Source: Zobellia uliginosa
GTDB taxonomy: Bacteria; Bacteroidota; Bacteroidia; Flavobacteriales; Flavobacteriaceae
Reading direction: 5' to 3'
Length of the DNA stretch: 64,000 bases
Assembly (NCBI RefSeq): GCF_900156625.1
Contig: NZ_FTOB01000001.1
Coordinates: forward strand, 310,001 to 374,000
Shown: positions 1 to 8,387 of the stretch, one piece after another
Numbering within the stretch: the stretch's first letter is position 1
How the letters are laid out: each line of letters begins with the position of its first letter
The notes under the pieces: generated by a model
Databases searched by the model: none
What the model saw: only the letters and a program-made list of their open reading frames with translations
What the model was told of the DNA's origin: nothing
Made by a program: the position numbers and the translations under genes

Positions 1-784
1 AAATATCATATAATTTCGCTAAGAACTGGCATGCGGCAGTGGTCGATTTAATAGGGTCGCTCCGTTCATCCACAAAACTGTTCACATTGAGATTGTACTG
101 TTTTCCGGTGCCGTACATAAATTGCCAAAGCCCGGTAGCCCCGACACGTGACCTTGCCCTCGGGTTCAATGCGGATTCAACAATGGAAAGGTATTTCATT
201 TCCAAAGGAATATCATAATTGTCAAGCTCTTGTTCAAACAAGGGAAAGTAGAACTGGCTTACCGTTAGCATGCGTTCCATAAGGTCCCTTTTTCTAAAAA
301 GAAAAGATTTGATGACATTTTCCAACGAAGGGTTATAGGCTATATTGAACGGTGTCTTTTGGTTCAATCGCTCCAAACGAGCCTTGAGGGTATCGGTGGG
401 CAATGAGGTCGGATAGGTCTTGTCGTAATCCAGTTTTTCAACCTCTCCGAACATCTCTTGCGAGAGGCTTGCGTTGGCGTAAAGTTCCTTCATCCACAGA
501 CTATCGTACTTAGCGGCTTCCGGCAAATCACGCAATTTTACTTTTAAGCCCGTACTGTCTTTTAAGAGCACAATGGGACTGTCGTTCAACGCGATACTGT
601 CATGGACCATTTGCTCCATTTGTTCAACACCGTTCATATCCATCGCCAAGGTATCGGATACCATACCGACCGTTTCGTCTTGAAGGCCTGCAACAGAATC
701 TCTTTCCTGTTCTTGGGCCACTATAGGCAGAGCCAATACCAGACTTGAGAATATCGTGAGAAAATGTTTTCTGTTTTTTGTCAT
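1..784 (-). CDS. Membrane-bound lytic murein transglycosylase (MltD-like), N-terminal part, runs off the left edge
   Basis: The reading frame opens with ATG at 784 (minus strand) and stays open for 261 codons to the window edge, so the C-terminal part is missing. The product starts with a signal-peptide-like segment ending in an Ala-Gln site (about residues 1-23). A region rich in Asp and Ser follows, then the start of an SLT (goose-lysozyme-like) domain. That domain has the motif SIVESALNPRARSRVGATGLWQF at about residues 200-225, in which the Glu of ESAL is the expected catalytic acid. The family cleaves peptidoglycan glycan strands in the periplasm with 1,6-anhydro product formation. LysM repeats, usual at the C-terminus of MltD proteins, would lie outside the window, so MltD rather than a general SLT protein is inferred. 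A hairpin (825-850) separates it from pgk upstream. Confidence 0.85.
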   Translation of the reverse strand, partial: MTKNRKHFLTIFSSLVLALPIVAQEQERDSVAGLQDETVGMVSDTLAMDMNGVEQMEQMVHDSIALNDSPIVLLKDSTGLKVKLRDLPEAAKYDSLWMKELYANASLSQEMFGEVEKLDYDKTYPTSLPTDTLKARLERLNQKTPFNIAYNPSLENVIKSFLFRKRDLMERMLTVSQFYFPLFEQELDNYDIPLEMKYLSIVESALNPRARSRVGATGLWQFMYGTGKQYNLNVNSFVDERSDPIKSTTAACQFLAKLYDI

Positions 785-824
785 CAAATGTGTTTATAAA
801 ACAAGGCGAATTTATTTATACAAA

Positions 825-850
825 TAGGGTTACAGCGTGCCGTAACCCTA
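825..850 (-). terminator. Hairpin between pgk and the transglycosylase gene
   Basis: A perfect 9-bp inverted repeat, TAGGGTTAC (825-833) and GTAACCCTA (842-850), with an 8-base loop lies downstream of the pgk stop. On the minus strand it is followed by an AT-rich stretch rather than a clean T run, so it may be a weak terminator or an mRNA 3'-end stabiliser. Confidence 0.5.
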
Positions 851-939
851 CTAAAATCGTTCTTTTTTATTGAATAATAAAATTTTTAACCAATAAAGCG
901 TTGGTGCACAAGGCGCCCCGTTTATCGATAACGCCTTTA

Positions 940-2130
940 CTAGCCCTTTATTGCAGCAATACCGGGCAGTGTTTTTCCTTCTAGGCTTTCTAACATGGCT
1001 CCTCCACCGGTAGACACATAACTTACCTTGTTCTCAAAGCCGAACTGTTTTACGGCCGCGACCGAATCACCTCCACCTACAAGTGAAAATGCCCCGTTTT
1101 TAGTAGCCTCATCGATAAAGTTTCCTACGGCAATGGTTCCTTTTGCAAAACTCTCCATTTCAAAAACACCGATAGGTCCGTTCCACAAAATGGTCTTTGA
1201 CTTCAAAATGACCTCTTTAAAGATTTCCAAGGTTTTTGGACCGGCGTCCAATCCTTGCCATCCGTCCGGTATTTTAGTGACATCGACTATTTGGGTATTG
1301 GCATCGTTGGCAAAATCGTCAGCTGCCAAAACATCAACAGGAATATGAACTTCAACGTTCTTTTCCTTGGCCTGCTTTAGAATATCCATTGCCAGGTCCA
1401 TTTTATCGTCTTCGCAGATAGAATCCCCAACATGTCCCCCTTGGGCCTTGATAAAAGTATAGGTCATTCCCCCGCCAATAATCAAGTGATCCACCTTGTC
1501 CAAAATATTTTCGATAATGGTAATCTTTGACGAAACCTTAGCTCCCCCTAAAATTGCAAGAACCGGTTTTTCGCCAGTTTGCATCACTTTATCGATCGCT
1601 TCGATTTCCTTGGCCAATAATAGTCCGAAACATTTCTCTTCAGGAAAGAACTTGGCTATAATAGTGGTCGATGCATGGGCCCTGTGTGCCGTACCGAATG
1701 CATCGTTGATATAAATGTCTCCCAACTTTGACAGTTGCTCGGCAAAGGCTTCATCGCCTTTTTCCTCCTCGGCATGAAACCTTAGGTTTTCCAACAACAA
1801 AATTTCGCCAGGTTTTAAATCGGCAACGGCCTTTTCGGCCACCTCACCAACACAGTCGGCTACGAATTTTACGGTTACGCCGATAACATCGGAAACCGTA
1901 CTGCAGATATGCTGTAAAGACAGATCCGGATTGCTTTGCCCCTTAGGCCTTCCTAGGTGGCTCATCAAAACAGCGCTACCGCCATCTTCAAGAACCTTGA
2001 TAATAGTAGGTTTGGCCGCTTGAATCCGGTTGGAATCGGTCACATTGAAATGCTCGTCTAACGGAACGTTGAAGTCAACGCGAATTAGGGCTTTCTTATT
2101 TTCAAAATTAAAGTCGTTTACAGTTTTCAT
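940..2130 (-). CDS. pgk: Phosphoglycerate kinase
   Basis: This 396-residue product has the normal length for bacterial PGK, the cytosolic glycolytic enzyme that transfers a phosphate from 1,3-bisphosphoglycerate to ADP. Diagnostic segments are visible. RVDFNVP is at residues 17-23, with Arg and Asp in the substrate-binding basic patch. SHLGRPKG is at 57-64. GGAKVSSK is in the hinge/nucleotide region, and [10 protein letters not shown] near the C-terminus is the glycine-rich nucleotide loop. No residue appears to be missing. A -7 box (CAAATGTA on the + strand at 2153-2160, i.e. TACATTTG) lies 23 bases upstream of the start and supports the ATG at 2130. It is transcribed alone, divergently from the delta'-like gene at 2273. 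Confidence 0.98.
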   Translation of the reverse strand: MKTVNDFNFENKKALIRVDFNVPLDEHFNVTDSNRIQAAKPTIIKVLEDGGSAVLMSHLGRPKGQSNPDLSLQHICSTVSDVIGVTVKFVADCVGEVAEKAVADLKPGEILLLENLRFHAEEEKGDEAFAEQLSKLGDIYINDAFGTAHRAHASTTIIAKFFPEEKCFGLLLAKEIEAIDKVMQTGEKPVLAILGGAKVSSKITIIENILDKVDHLIIGGGMTYTFIKAQGGHVGDSICEDDKMDLAMDILKQAKEKNVEVHIPVDVLAADDFANDANTQIVDVTKIPDGWQGLDAGPKTLEIFKEVILKSKTILWNGPIGVFEMESFAKGTIAVGNFIDEATKNGAFSLVGGGDSVAAVKQFGFENKVSYVSTGGGAMLESLEGKTLPGIAAIKG

Positions 2131-2152
2131 GTCATGCAGTTTTAGAGAGTCG

Positions 2153-2160
2153 CAAATGTA
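2153..2160 (-). promoter_or_regulatory. Bacteroidetes -7 box for pgk
   Basis: Reads TACATTTG on the minus strand, a full match to TAnnTTTG, 23 bases upstream of the pgk ATG. I see no good -33 TTG at the expected distance. Confidence 0.5.
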
Positions 2161-2260
2161 ATAAAAAGGATGTTAGACTGGTAACCGAAAACCATTAGAC
2201 TTATAGATATTAACCATATTTAAGAAGTGGTCCGCCTAAGAATGTATGTATTAAAAAAGT

Positions 2261-2268
2261 TATCTTTG
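2261..2268 (+). promoter_or_regulatory. -7 box directly abutting the delta'-like gene start
   Basis: TATCTTTG matches TAnnTTTG exactly and ends only 4 bases before the ATG at 2273. Transcription would start at or within a few bases of the start codon, suggesting a leaderless or nearly leaderless mRNA. Confidence 0.5.
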
Positions 2269-2272
2269 GGCC

Positions 2273-3424
2273 ATGCTGTTCAACACTATTTTAGGACTAT
2301 CGCACATTAAGAACCATTTGGCCACTAGCGCAGATGCTGGCCGAATTCCACATGCCCAATTATTCGTAGGGCCCGAAGGCTCGGGAACCTTGCCCATGGC
2401 CATTGCCTACGCCCAGTACATCATCTGCGGAAACTCAGGAGGGGAAAACGACGGAAGCAACGAAAGTTGCAACCTGAAATTCGGTTCGCTTTCGCATCCG
2501 GATATGCACTTTGCCTTTCCGGTATCGAATTCCGACAAGATAAAGAGCCATGCCGTGAGCGACCATTATATGGAAGAGTGGCGCAAATTCGTAAAAGAAC
2601 AGCCCTATGGCAACCTTTTCGATTGGTACCAATTGATCGGTATAGAAAAAAAACAAGGCCAGATCGGGGTTGACGAAGCCCAAGATGTGGTTAAAAAGCT
2701 CGCCTTGAAATCGTATGAAGGCGGGTACAAGGTCATGTTGATCTGGATGGCCGAAAAAATGAATACCCCGGCCGCCAACAAGCTCTTAAAATTAATAGAG
2801 GAACCCCCCAATAAAACGGTCTTTATATTGATCGCCGAAGACGAAGAACAAATTATACAGACCATACGTTCGCGCTGTCAAGTATTACATTTTCCCCCAT
2901 TGGCAGAAGAGGCAATGGCCAACGCCCTAGTCGAAAAGGGTGCCCTAAGGGAAGAAGCCCTACGTATAGCCCATGAGGCGAACGGCAACTTTAACAAGGC
3001 CCTTGACCTCATGAACGCCGACTCAGAAGATTTGGTATTTGAAAAATGGTTCGTGCAATGGGTACGCAGTGCCTTTAAGGCGAAGGGCAACAAAAGTGCC
3101 ATTCAAGACCTGATTATGTGGAGCGAGGAAGTGGCAAAGACCGGACGCGAGACCCAAAAGAAATTTCTACTCTACTGCCTTGCCGTAATGCGACAGGCCA
3201 TGCTTATTAATTTTAATGCCGACGAACTTGCCTTTATGAAGGTTCACGTAGATGGTTTTAGCCTTGAGAAATTTGCCCCCTTTATTCACGAAAACAACAT
3301 CATCACCATTACAAAGGAGTTGGAAGACGCCATATACCATATTGAACGCAACGGAAATTCTAAGATTATCCTTACGGACCTATCGATAAAATTGACACGT
3401 CTTTTACACAGAAAAGCAGCATAG
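2273..3424 (+). CDS. DNA polymerase III subunit delta'-like clamp-loader protein
   Basis: This is a 383-residue AAA+ clamp-loader subunit. The N-terminus (ILGLSHIKNHL..GRIPHAQLFVG) is the typical opening of bacterial delta'. The P-loop position reads GPEGSG at about 33-38 and lacks the Lys-Thr of a working Walker A, as expected for delta', which does not hydrolyse ATP. The segment NKLLKLIEEPPNKTVFILIAE followed by IRSRCQ (about 160-205) carries the sensor/SRC motif shared with DnaX and HolB. Two cysteines near residues 52 and 66 are what I see of the usual zinc module; it seems reduced. The start is supported by homology of the first residues to the family and by the promoter just upstream. 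A DoxX-like gene follows after 61 bases. Confidence 0.9.
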   Translation: MLFNTILGLSHIKNHLATSADAGRIPHAQLFVGPEGSGTLPMAIAYAQYIICGNSGGENDGSNESCNLKFGSLSHPDMHFAFPVSNSDKIKSHAVSDHYMEEWRKFVKEQPYGNLFDWYQLIGIEKKQGQIGVDEAQDVVKKLALKSYEGGYKVMLIWMAEKMNTPAANKLLKLIEEPPNKTVFILIAEDEEQIIQTIRSRCQVLHFPPLAEEAMANALVEKGALREEALRIAHEANGNFNKALDLMNADSEDLVFEKWFVQWVRSAFKAKGNKSAIQDLIMWSEEVAKTGRETQKKFLLYCLAVMRQAMLINFNADELAFMKVHVDGFSLEKFAPFIHENNIITITKELEDAIYHIERNGNSKIILTDLSIKLTRLLHRKAA

Positions 3425-3485
3425 TCTGTGCTATACTATGGAATTTTTGGTAACTTAATGGCTACCAACCGTAAACCAAGCTACT

Positions 3486-3884
3486 ATGGACACTTTTATG
3501 CATTTTGTTACCGAAATATTGATATTGATTTTTCTGATCATCGTCTTTGTTCAAAGCGGTATCGACAAAGTATTTGACTGGAAGGGTAATCTCACATGGC
3601 TTCAAGAACATTTTTCAGATACACCCCTTCACAAACTGGTTCCGATCTTATTGGGCACCTTGCTCCTAATGGAAATGGCCTCGGGCATCCTCTGCGCCGT
3701 TGGCCTATACCAAATGTTGATTATGGGGGAAAGCCATGTGGCCCTATACGGAAGCATAATATCATGCATTACCTTGCTGATGCTGATGTTCGGTCAGCGT
3801 TTGGCGAAGGACTATGAAGGAGCGAAGACCATAGCCGTATATTTTGTTCCCGCTATATTTCTGGTATACATCTTACAGAAATAA
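3486..3884 (+). CDS. DoxX/MauE-like small integral membrane protein
   Basis: The 132-residue product has about four hydrophobic segments: residues 8-25, 50-70, 80-105 and 112-130. After the first segment comes the sequence SGIDKVFDWKGNLTWLQEHF, which resembles the conserved N-terminal loop of DoxX/DoxD-type membrane proteins. The family's function is poorly defined; members occur in respiratory or redox contexts. It may share a transcript with the delta'-like gene 61 bases upstream. A strong hairpin ends the transcript 2 bases after the stop codon. Confidence 0.7.
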   Translation: MDTFMHFVTEILILIFLIIVFVQSGIDKVFDWKGNLTWLQEHFSDTPLHKLVPILLGTLLLMEMASGILCAVGLYQMLIMGESHVALYGSIISCITLLMLMFGQRLAKDYEGAKTIAVYFVPAIFLVYILQK

Positions 3885-3885
3885 A

Positions 3886-3921
3886 AAAAGCGTGCTTAAG
3901 ACTATTCCCAAGCACGCTTTT
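3886..3921. terminator. Bidirectional Rho-independent terminator
   Basis: Arms AAAAGCGTGCTT (3886-3897) and AAGCACGCTTTT (3910-3921) form a perfect 12-bp stem with a 12-base loop. A and T runs on both flanks suit the two convergent genes it separates. Confidence 0.9.
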
Positions 3922-3940
3922 AAGCCCCTGACAGGCCTTA

Positions 3941-4450
3941 TTACTTTTTCTTGTACTTCTCGTTCAATAAGCTAACGATTTCGCTTGTAAGGTCGTTTGC
4001 GTCTTTTCCATAAAGCACCGAACCGCCATCTCCGCCACCAAGTATGTAGCTATAGCCATTGGCCTTGCCGTACGCCTTGACCTCTTTCTTTACCTTGCTG
4101 ATGATACTATCCATCTCTGTCTGGCCTTCCAACTGCAATTGCTGGTCTTCTTGCTGTAATTGCTGTCCGATCATCTGGCCTTTTTGCTGCATCAAACCGT
4201 ACTCTTCTTGCGCCTTTTGCTGCGATAGTTTCTGAGCCTTTATTTGGAAAGCCTGGGCTTCTTGCTGAAAAGCTTGGGAAATACTGTCTCTTTTCTTGGC
4301 TAAAGCATCGGCCTTCACTTTAAAATTGGCTTCGACGTCAATTTTTTCTTGATACTCTTCCATCAACTTTACGTTGTCTACAAATCCGATCTTTTCTTGT
4401 TGGCAAGAGGCCAATACCAAAATCGCCAATACCCATACTACGTTTTTCAT
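3941..4450 (-). CDS. OmpH/Skp-family periplasmic chaperone-like lipoprotein
   Basis: This 169-residue protein begins with a lipoprotein signal (VLAILVLASC, lipobox Cys at about 16). A short segment follows (IGFVDNVKLMEEYQE) that matches the opening beta-strand of OmpH/Skp proteins. Residues 40-120 are a long Gln/Lys-rich alpha-helical hairpin (many QxAQ and QQ pairs). The C-terminus (YSYILGGGDGGSVLYGKDANDLTSEIVSLLNEKY) is the typical closing motif of Skp-like proteins. Skp chaperones outer-membrane proteins across the periplasm. The lipid anchor differs from classical soluble Skp but is common in Flavobacteria. It ends against the shared terminator at 3886-3921. Confidence 0.85.
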   Translation of the reverse strand: MKNVVWVLAILVLASCQQEKIGFVDNVKLMEEYQEKIDVEANFKVKADALAKKRDSISQAFQQEAQAFQIKAQKLSQQKAQEEYGLMQQKGQMIGQQLQQEDQQLQLEGQTEMDSIISKVKKEVKAYGKANGYSYILGGGDGGSVLYGKDANDLTSEIVSLLNEKYKKK

Positions 4451-4827
4451 AATTCTGTTTTATTTAAAATCTGCTTTGGTTGCTTCAAACCTGAAATCGA
4501 AAAAATTATTTGTGATGAAAGTTTATCGACCCATTCGAAGTTGGGCAAAAATAGAAAAGCTTTTCTAATTCACGAGAACTATTTTTTTTATGTGCACCCA
4601 AGACATGGTTCTACATAAAATCCGTTCACATCATCAAAATTACAGCTAAAATAACAGCATAAACAATTACTATGACACCTAACCATGAGTATCAGAAAAA
4701 GCTATAAAAAACAAGCTTCTCAAATACGCTCATTTAAACGATTAAAAACGAATCGACCCGATCACGTTAATCAAGTCAAAACGCCGTTAAATCGCTCGAA
4801 AATCAATTCTAACCTTGATTTTAAGGT
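4451..4827. other. Intergenic region of 377 bases
   Basis: No coding frame that I trust. It contains a -7 box for the OmpH-like gene (CAAAAATA at 4546-4553 on +, i.e. TATTTTTG on -) and next to it a perfect 12-base palindrome GAAAAGCTTTTC (4554-4565). The remainder is AT-rich and featureless to me. Confidence 0.5.
4546..4553 (-). promoter_or_regulatory. -7 box for the OmpH-like gene
   Basis: TATTTTTG on the minus strand fits TAnnTTTG and implies a leader of roughly 90 bases. The palindrome GAAAAGCTTTTC sits immediately upstream of it. No clear -33 element seen. Confidence 0.35.
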
Positions 4828-5658
4828 CTAAGCCTCCTTTTTTAGAATGTATATCAATGAAGATGCCTGTCCGTTGAACAAGGCCAAGACATTCGACCAC
4901 AGGCCAACACAAAAGGCCCTTAAAAAGTTTTGCTTGCCTGTTTTATATTTTTCGGAAAGCATGGACACATAAAACGAATCGAACCACATCGGTTTGGTCT
5001 TTATCAATTTCATATGATGCGAAGCAAACTTACCTTCGATAGCTTCCTTTGAAAAATGCCACAAATGTCTGGGCACATCATAAGCGGCCCAGAACTCTTT
5101 ATAGAACTTTGCATCCTTAGATTTAAAATTTGGAACGGCAACAATAAGAACCCCATCCGTTTCCAAAAGTGATAATATGGTCTTTATCTGATTATCGAGA
5201 CCGGGTAAATGTTCAAGCACATGCCAAAGCGTAATGACCTGAAATTTGTTTCCGGCAACAAAAGACAAATCGGAAACCAGTTCCATTTTTTTCTCGCGCG
5301 ATCTCATGCGCGCATCAAGACTCGGTTCTACCCCTTCAACGGACCAACCCCTACTTTGGGCATGTAATAAAAAATCGCCCGTACCGGCACCGACATCTAA
5401 TAGCGTTTTATTCTTTTTTGCATAACGGCCGATCAGGTTTACTTTATTCCATAAACTAAATTTTTTGACCGCATGGTACATCTTGTCCAAAGTAGACTTT
5501 CTGGAATCGGTGTGTGAGATATAGGCATCACTCTCATAATATTTTTGAAGATCTTTTGGCTGCGGTTGGGTCACCAACATTTGTAGATCTTCATCTAAAA
5601 GCAATTCAAATTCTTCACCGCTAACGGAGAAATCTTTAGTTCTTAAAAATGGTTTCAT
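4828..5658 (-). CDS. Class I SAM-dependent methyltransferase
   Basis: This 276-residue protein has a clear SAM-binding motif I, LLDVGAGTGDF (residues 86-96). An acidic/post-I segment VEGVEPSLDAR follows, then VITLWHVLEHLPG (about 135-150) as the motif-II/III region. This WHVLEH pattern is typical of UbiG/BioC-like and sugar- or lipid-modifying methyltransferases. The substrate cannot be told from the sequence. The N-terminal 60 residues (VSGEEFELLLDEDLQMLVTQPQPKDLQKYYESDAYISH) form the conserved leader seen in this Flavobacterial subfamily. The stop of a tiny upstream frame (5660-5776) ends 1 base before this ATG, so the two could be translationally coupled. Confidence 0.85.
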   Translation of the reverse strand: MKPFLRTKDFSVSGEEFELLLDEDLQMLVTQPQPKDLQKYYESDAYISHTDSRKSTLDKMYHAVKKFSLWNKVNLIGRYAKKNKTLLDVGAGTGDFLLHAQSRGWSVEGVEPSLDARMRSREKKMELVSDLSFVAGNKFQVITLWHVLEHLPGLDNQIKTILSLLETDGVLIVAVPNFKSKDAKFYKEFWAAYDVPRHLWHFSKEAIEGKFASHHMKLIKTKPMWFDSFYVSMLSEKYKTGKQNFLRAFCVGLWSNVLALFNGQASSLIYILKKEA

Positions 5659-5659
5659 T

Positions 5660-5776
5660 TTAGTTCTGCGTGGTAAGGTATTCTTTCTTGAGGTAACGAA
5701 GATAATTTAAAACAACGGCTCTGGAAAACGATTTTCTACAAAGAGCATCCCTGACCAAATTTGGGTATACTTCCAT
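5660..5776 (-). CDS. Possible 38-residue small ORF upstream of the methyltransferase
   Basis: An ATG at 5776 opens a 38-codon frame whose TAA lies 1 base before the methyltransferase ATG. The peptide is basic (starts MEVYPNLVRDALCRK, ends YLKKEYLTTQN) and has no motif that I recognise. The tight spacing is the only reason to list it; it could be a leader peptide, a remnant or chance. Confidence 0.25.
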   Translation of the reverse strand: MEVYPNLVRDALCRKSFSRAVVLNYLRYLKKEYLTTQN

Positions 5777-5912
5777 GGCCGTATATCAATTTTCATTTCG
5801 AACATTTGTATCACAATCCTGTAAAATTTCATTCTCATTTTTCAAAAACCAAATCGCACTGGTATTGTTTTTCGTCGGGAAAAAGTTCAAGACCTGATCC
5901 TATTTCCCTCCT

Positions 5913-6190
5913 TCATAAAATGAAAATAAAATAAATTTCTTCCTCCTCTTCAAATGGAACATTGTAATAAATATTCTCAAAGTTCAATTCAAACTTGGCC
6001 TTTACATAATCACAAAACCACTTCTCTTTTTGTTCCGCCAAGGATGAACCTATTCTGTTTTGAAAGCGACCATTTAAATTCTTTCGCCTCGGTGTTGTGA
6101 TACTTTTTTTTCAAAATAGTCCCACTCGAACAAGAAGCCAAGATCGAAATAAAAGCGGACCACAAATCCACCCAAAAAGCAATTTCATTG
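5913..6190 (-). pseudogene. Frameshifted remnant of a small lipoprotein gene
   Basis: Two overlapping minus-strand frames look like halves of one protein. The upstream frame (from about 6190) reads FISILASCSS, a lipoprotein signal with lipobox Cys. It continues KKKYHNTEAKEFKWSLSKQN, then runs to a stop at about 6012. In another frame the text continues from NRIGSSLAEQKEKWFCDY through KAKFELNFENIYYNVPFEEE to IYFIFIL and a TGA at 5913-5915. Joined near QNR, the two give about 85-95 residues of plausible exported protein. No intact ATG is in frame with the signal. I do not recognise the family. The broken frame and lack of an intact start argue for a decayed gene, though a sequencing error is possible. 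Confidence 0.45.
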
Positions 6191-6350
6191 CTGCAATTTT
6201 GAATCTAATATTAATCGCAATAAAATAAAATTCAACACAATTTTCAGCCCAAGAAAAACGTTCATAATACATGGCCGTCTAGCTTTTAAAAACAGCTCGA
6301 CCCAATGATAGATTCCTTTGGTTCTATTTGTTTTTTTTTAAAGGCCTTAA
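6191..6350. other. Non-coding remainder of the 5.66-6.45 kb gap
   Basis: AT-rich sequence with no coding frame or repeat that I can support. With the remnant at 5913-6190 and the terminator at 6351-6378 it accounts for the long gap between mnmG and the methyltransferase. Confidence 0.4.
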
Positions 6351-6378
6351 ATAAAAAACCTCGCCGATTAAGGCAAGG
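6351..6378 (-). terminator. Terminator of mnmG
   Basis: On the minus strand CCTTGCC and GGCGAGG (one mismatch) form a stem over a TTAATC loop, followed by a run of T. It lies about 80 bases past the mnmG stop. Confidence 0.65.
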
Positions 6379-6427
6379 CCATACATAAGCTCCAACCAAT
6401 TTTCATTGGTATCCGGAGGAAATTCCC

Positions 6428-6447
6428 ATTGTTCCACGTGGAACAAT
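6428..6447. other. parS-like centromere palindrome (site 1)
   Basis: ATTGTTCCACGTGGAACAAT is a perfect 20-base palindrome. Its 16-base core TGTTCCACGTGGAACA fits the broadly conserved ParB-binding consensus TGTTNCACGTGNAACA. It lies 8 bases beyond the mnmG stop codon. ParB loaded here would act in origin segregation; no parA/parB genes are in the window. Confidence 0.85.
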
Positions 6448-6455
6448 CAAGAAAA

Positions 6456-8324
6456 TCATCTTCCCAAATACACCAAGAGAACACTAATATCCGAAGGGTT
6501 AACCCCACTAACCCGCGCCGCTTGTGCAATGGTAACTGGCTGTATAGAGTTCAGTTTTTCACGCGCTTCGTACGACAAGGACTTCAACTTTGAATAGTCG
6601 AAATTCTTAGGGATTTTGACGCCTTCCAAACGCAATAATTTATCGGCATTGTTTTTTTCCTTCTCAATATATCCAGAATATTTTACCTGAATCTCCGCCT
6701 GTTCCAACACCTCCCTATCGAGATTGTTCTCGTCTACAAAACTGGAAACAGCATCCAATTGAAGCATGTGCTCCATCGTAACTTTGGGTCTAGAAAACAC
6801 CTTGAACATCTTATCGGATTGTTTCACTAAAGCGGAATTCACACTATCCAAAATGGGATTAATTTCTTCCGGGCGTACACTTGTTTCCCTAAAAAAACTA
6901 ACGAAGGCATCGGACTTTTTCTCTTTCTCCTCCATTCGCTTTAAGCGATTTTCCTTGGCCAAACCAATTTCAAAACTACGTGGTGTCAATCTCAAATCTG
7001 CATTATCTTGACGCAACAGTGTTCGATATTCAGCCCTGGAAGTAAACATTCGATAAGGCTCTTCGGTACCCTTTGTAATCAAGTCATCGATAAGAACCCC
7101 AATATAGGCCTCATCCCTTTGTAGTATAAAATCTTCCTTTTCATTGATTTTAAGGTGGGCATTTATACCCGCCATCAAACCTTGAGAAGCTGCCTCTTCA
7201 TACCCAGTCGTACCGTTAATTTGTCCGGCAAAATATAAATTCTGAACAAGCTTTGTCTCTAGCGTATGCTTCAATTGCGTAGGAGGAAAATAATCGTATT
7301 CTATCGCATAGCCCGGTCTAAAGAATTTGACATTCTCGAAGCCTTTTACCGATCGTAGGGCTTTGTATTGAACATCTTCTGGAAGGGACGTAGAAAAACC
7401 ATTTACATAGACTTCTACCGTATTCCAACCCTCTGGTTCTACAAAAATTTGATGGCTATCCTTATCCGCAAAACGATTGATTTTATCCTCAATGGACGGA
7501 CAATATCTTGGTCCGATACTTTTAATTCTACCATTGAACATTGGAGAACGATCAAAACCTTCTCGCAATAAATCGTGTACCAGAGCACTGGTATGTGTCA
7601 TATGACAATCACGCTGTGTCGTAAGAACCGGTGTGTCTAAATATGAAAATTTCTCAGGAACCACATCCCCTGGTTGGGGTATCATCACCGAATGATCCAA
7701 AGAACGGCCATCGACCCTAGGTGGAGTTCCCGTCTTCATTCGACCACTTTCAAAGCCTAAATCAAGCAATTGTTCGGTAATACCGGTAGCAGCTTTCTCT
7801 CCTGCCCTACCACCTCCAAATTGTTTTTCCCCAATATGGATCAAACCGTTTAGAAAAGTTCCATTGGTCAACACCACGGCCTTAGAGCGTATAGCTATAC
7901 CAAGGGAAGTCTTTACACCTACTACTTTATCCTTTTCAATAAGTAGTCCGCCTACCATTTCTTGATAGAAATCTACATTAGGCGTACGCTCCAATGCCAA
8001 ACGCCACTCTTCCGCGAAACGCATTCTATCGTTTTGCGCCCTCGGACTCCACATAGCAGGACCCTTAGATTTGTTCAGCATCTTAAACTGAATAGCGGAT
8101 TTATCGGTAATTATCCCACTATATCCACCCAAGGCATCAATCTCCCGTACAATCTGTCCTTTGGCAATACCACCCATGGCAGGATTACAGGACATCTGCC
8201 CGATAGTTTGTAAATTCATGGTCACCAACAAGGTTTTCGAACCCATATTGGCGGCGGCGGCGGCGGCCTCTGCACCTGCATGACCTCCACCCACAACTAT
8301 TACATCGTATTCTTCTCCAAACAT
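6456..8324 (-). CDS. mnmG: tRNA uridine-5-carboxymethylaminomethyl modification enzyme MnmG
   Basis: This 622-residue protein has the normal length for MnmG/GidA. With MnmE and FAD it installs the cmnm5 group on the wobble uridine of several tRNAs. The FAD-binding dinucleotide motif VVGGGHAGAEAA is at residues 10-21. The family signatures MSCNPAMGGIAKG, GTFLNGLIHIG and the GTTGYEEAASQGLMAG glycine-rich segment are all present. The C-terminal helical domain ends in the conserved RVSGVNPSDISVLLVYL stretch, which binds MnmE/tRNA. It is flanked by two parS-like sites, downstream at 6428-6447 and upstream at 8392-8407. The short inverted repeat ACATGA-AA-TCATGT at 8342-8355 lies 18 bases upstream of the start. 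Confidence 0.98.
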   Translation of the reverse strand: MFGEEYDVIVVGGGHAGAEAAAAAANMGSKTLLVTMNLQTIGQMSCNPAMGGIAKGQIVREIDALGGYSGIITDKSAIQFKMLNKSKGPAMWSPRAQNDRMRFAEEWRLALERTPNVDFYQEMVGGLLIEKDKVVGVKTSLGIAIRSKAVVLTNGTFLNGLIHIGEKQFGGGRAGEKAATGITEQLLDLGFESGRMKTGTPPRVDGRSLDHSVMIPQPGDVVPEKFSYLDTPVLTTQRDCHMTHTSALVHDLLREGFDRSPMFNGRIKSIGPRYCPSIEDKINRFADKDSHQIFVEPEGWNTVEVYVNGFSTSLPEDVQYKALRSVKGFENVKFFRPGYAIEYDYFPPTQLKHTLETKLVQNLYFAGQINGTTGYEEAASQGLMAGINAHLKINEKEDFILQRDEAYIGVLIDDLITKGTEEPYRMFTSRAEYRTLLRQDNADLRLTPRSFEIGLAKENRLKRMEEKEKKSDAFVSFFRETSVRPEEINPILDSVNSALVKQSDKMFKVFSRPKVTMEHMLQLDAVSSFVDENNLDREVLEQAEIQVKYSGYIEKEKNNADKLLRLEGVKIPKNFDYSKLKSLSYEAREKLNSIQPVTIAQAARVSGVNPSDISVLLVYLGR

Positions 8325-8341
8325 TCTACACTCTCTTAATT

Positions 8342-8355
8342 ACATGAAATCATGT
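8342..8355. promoter_or_regulatory. Short inverted repeat upstream of mnmG
   Basis: ACATGA-AA-TCATGT is a perfect 6+6 inverted repeat with a 2-base spacer, between parS-like site 2 and the mnmG start. It could be an operator; no regulator is known to me. Confidence 0.25.
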
Positions 8356-8387
8356 CAATCCATTAGCAACGCACGGGCCTATTTTCC

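Noticed and set aside
140-160. Other CACGTG hexamers (near 145, 26122, 49050, 54849 and 63570) as further parS sites
   Set aside because: Flanking bases are not palindromic and do not fit TGTTNCACGTGNAACA.
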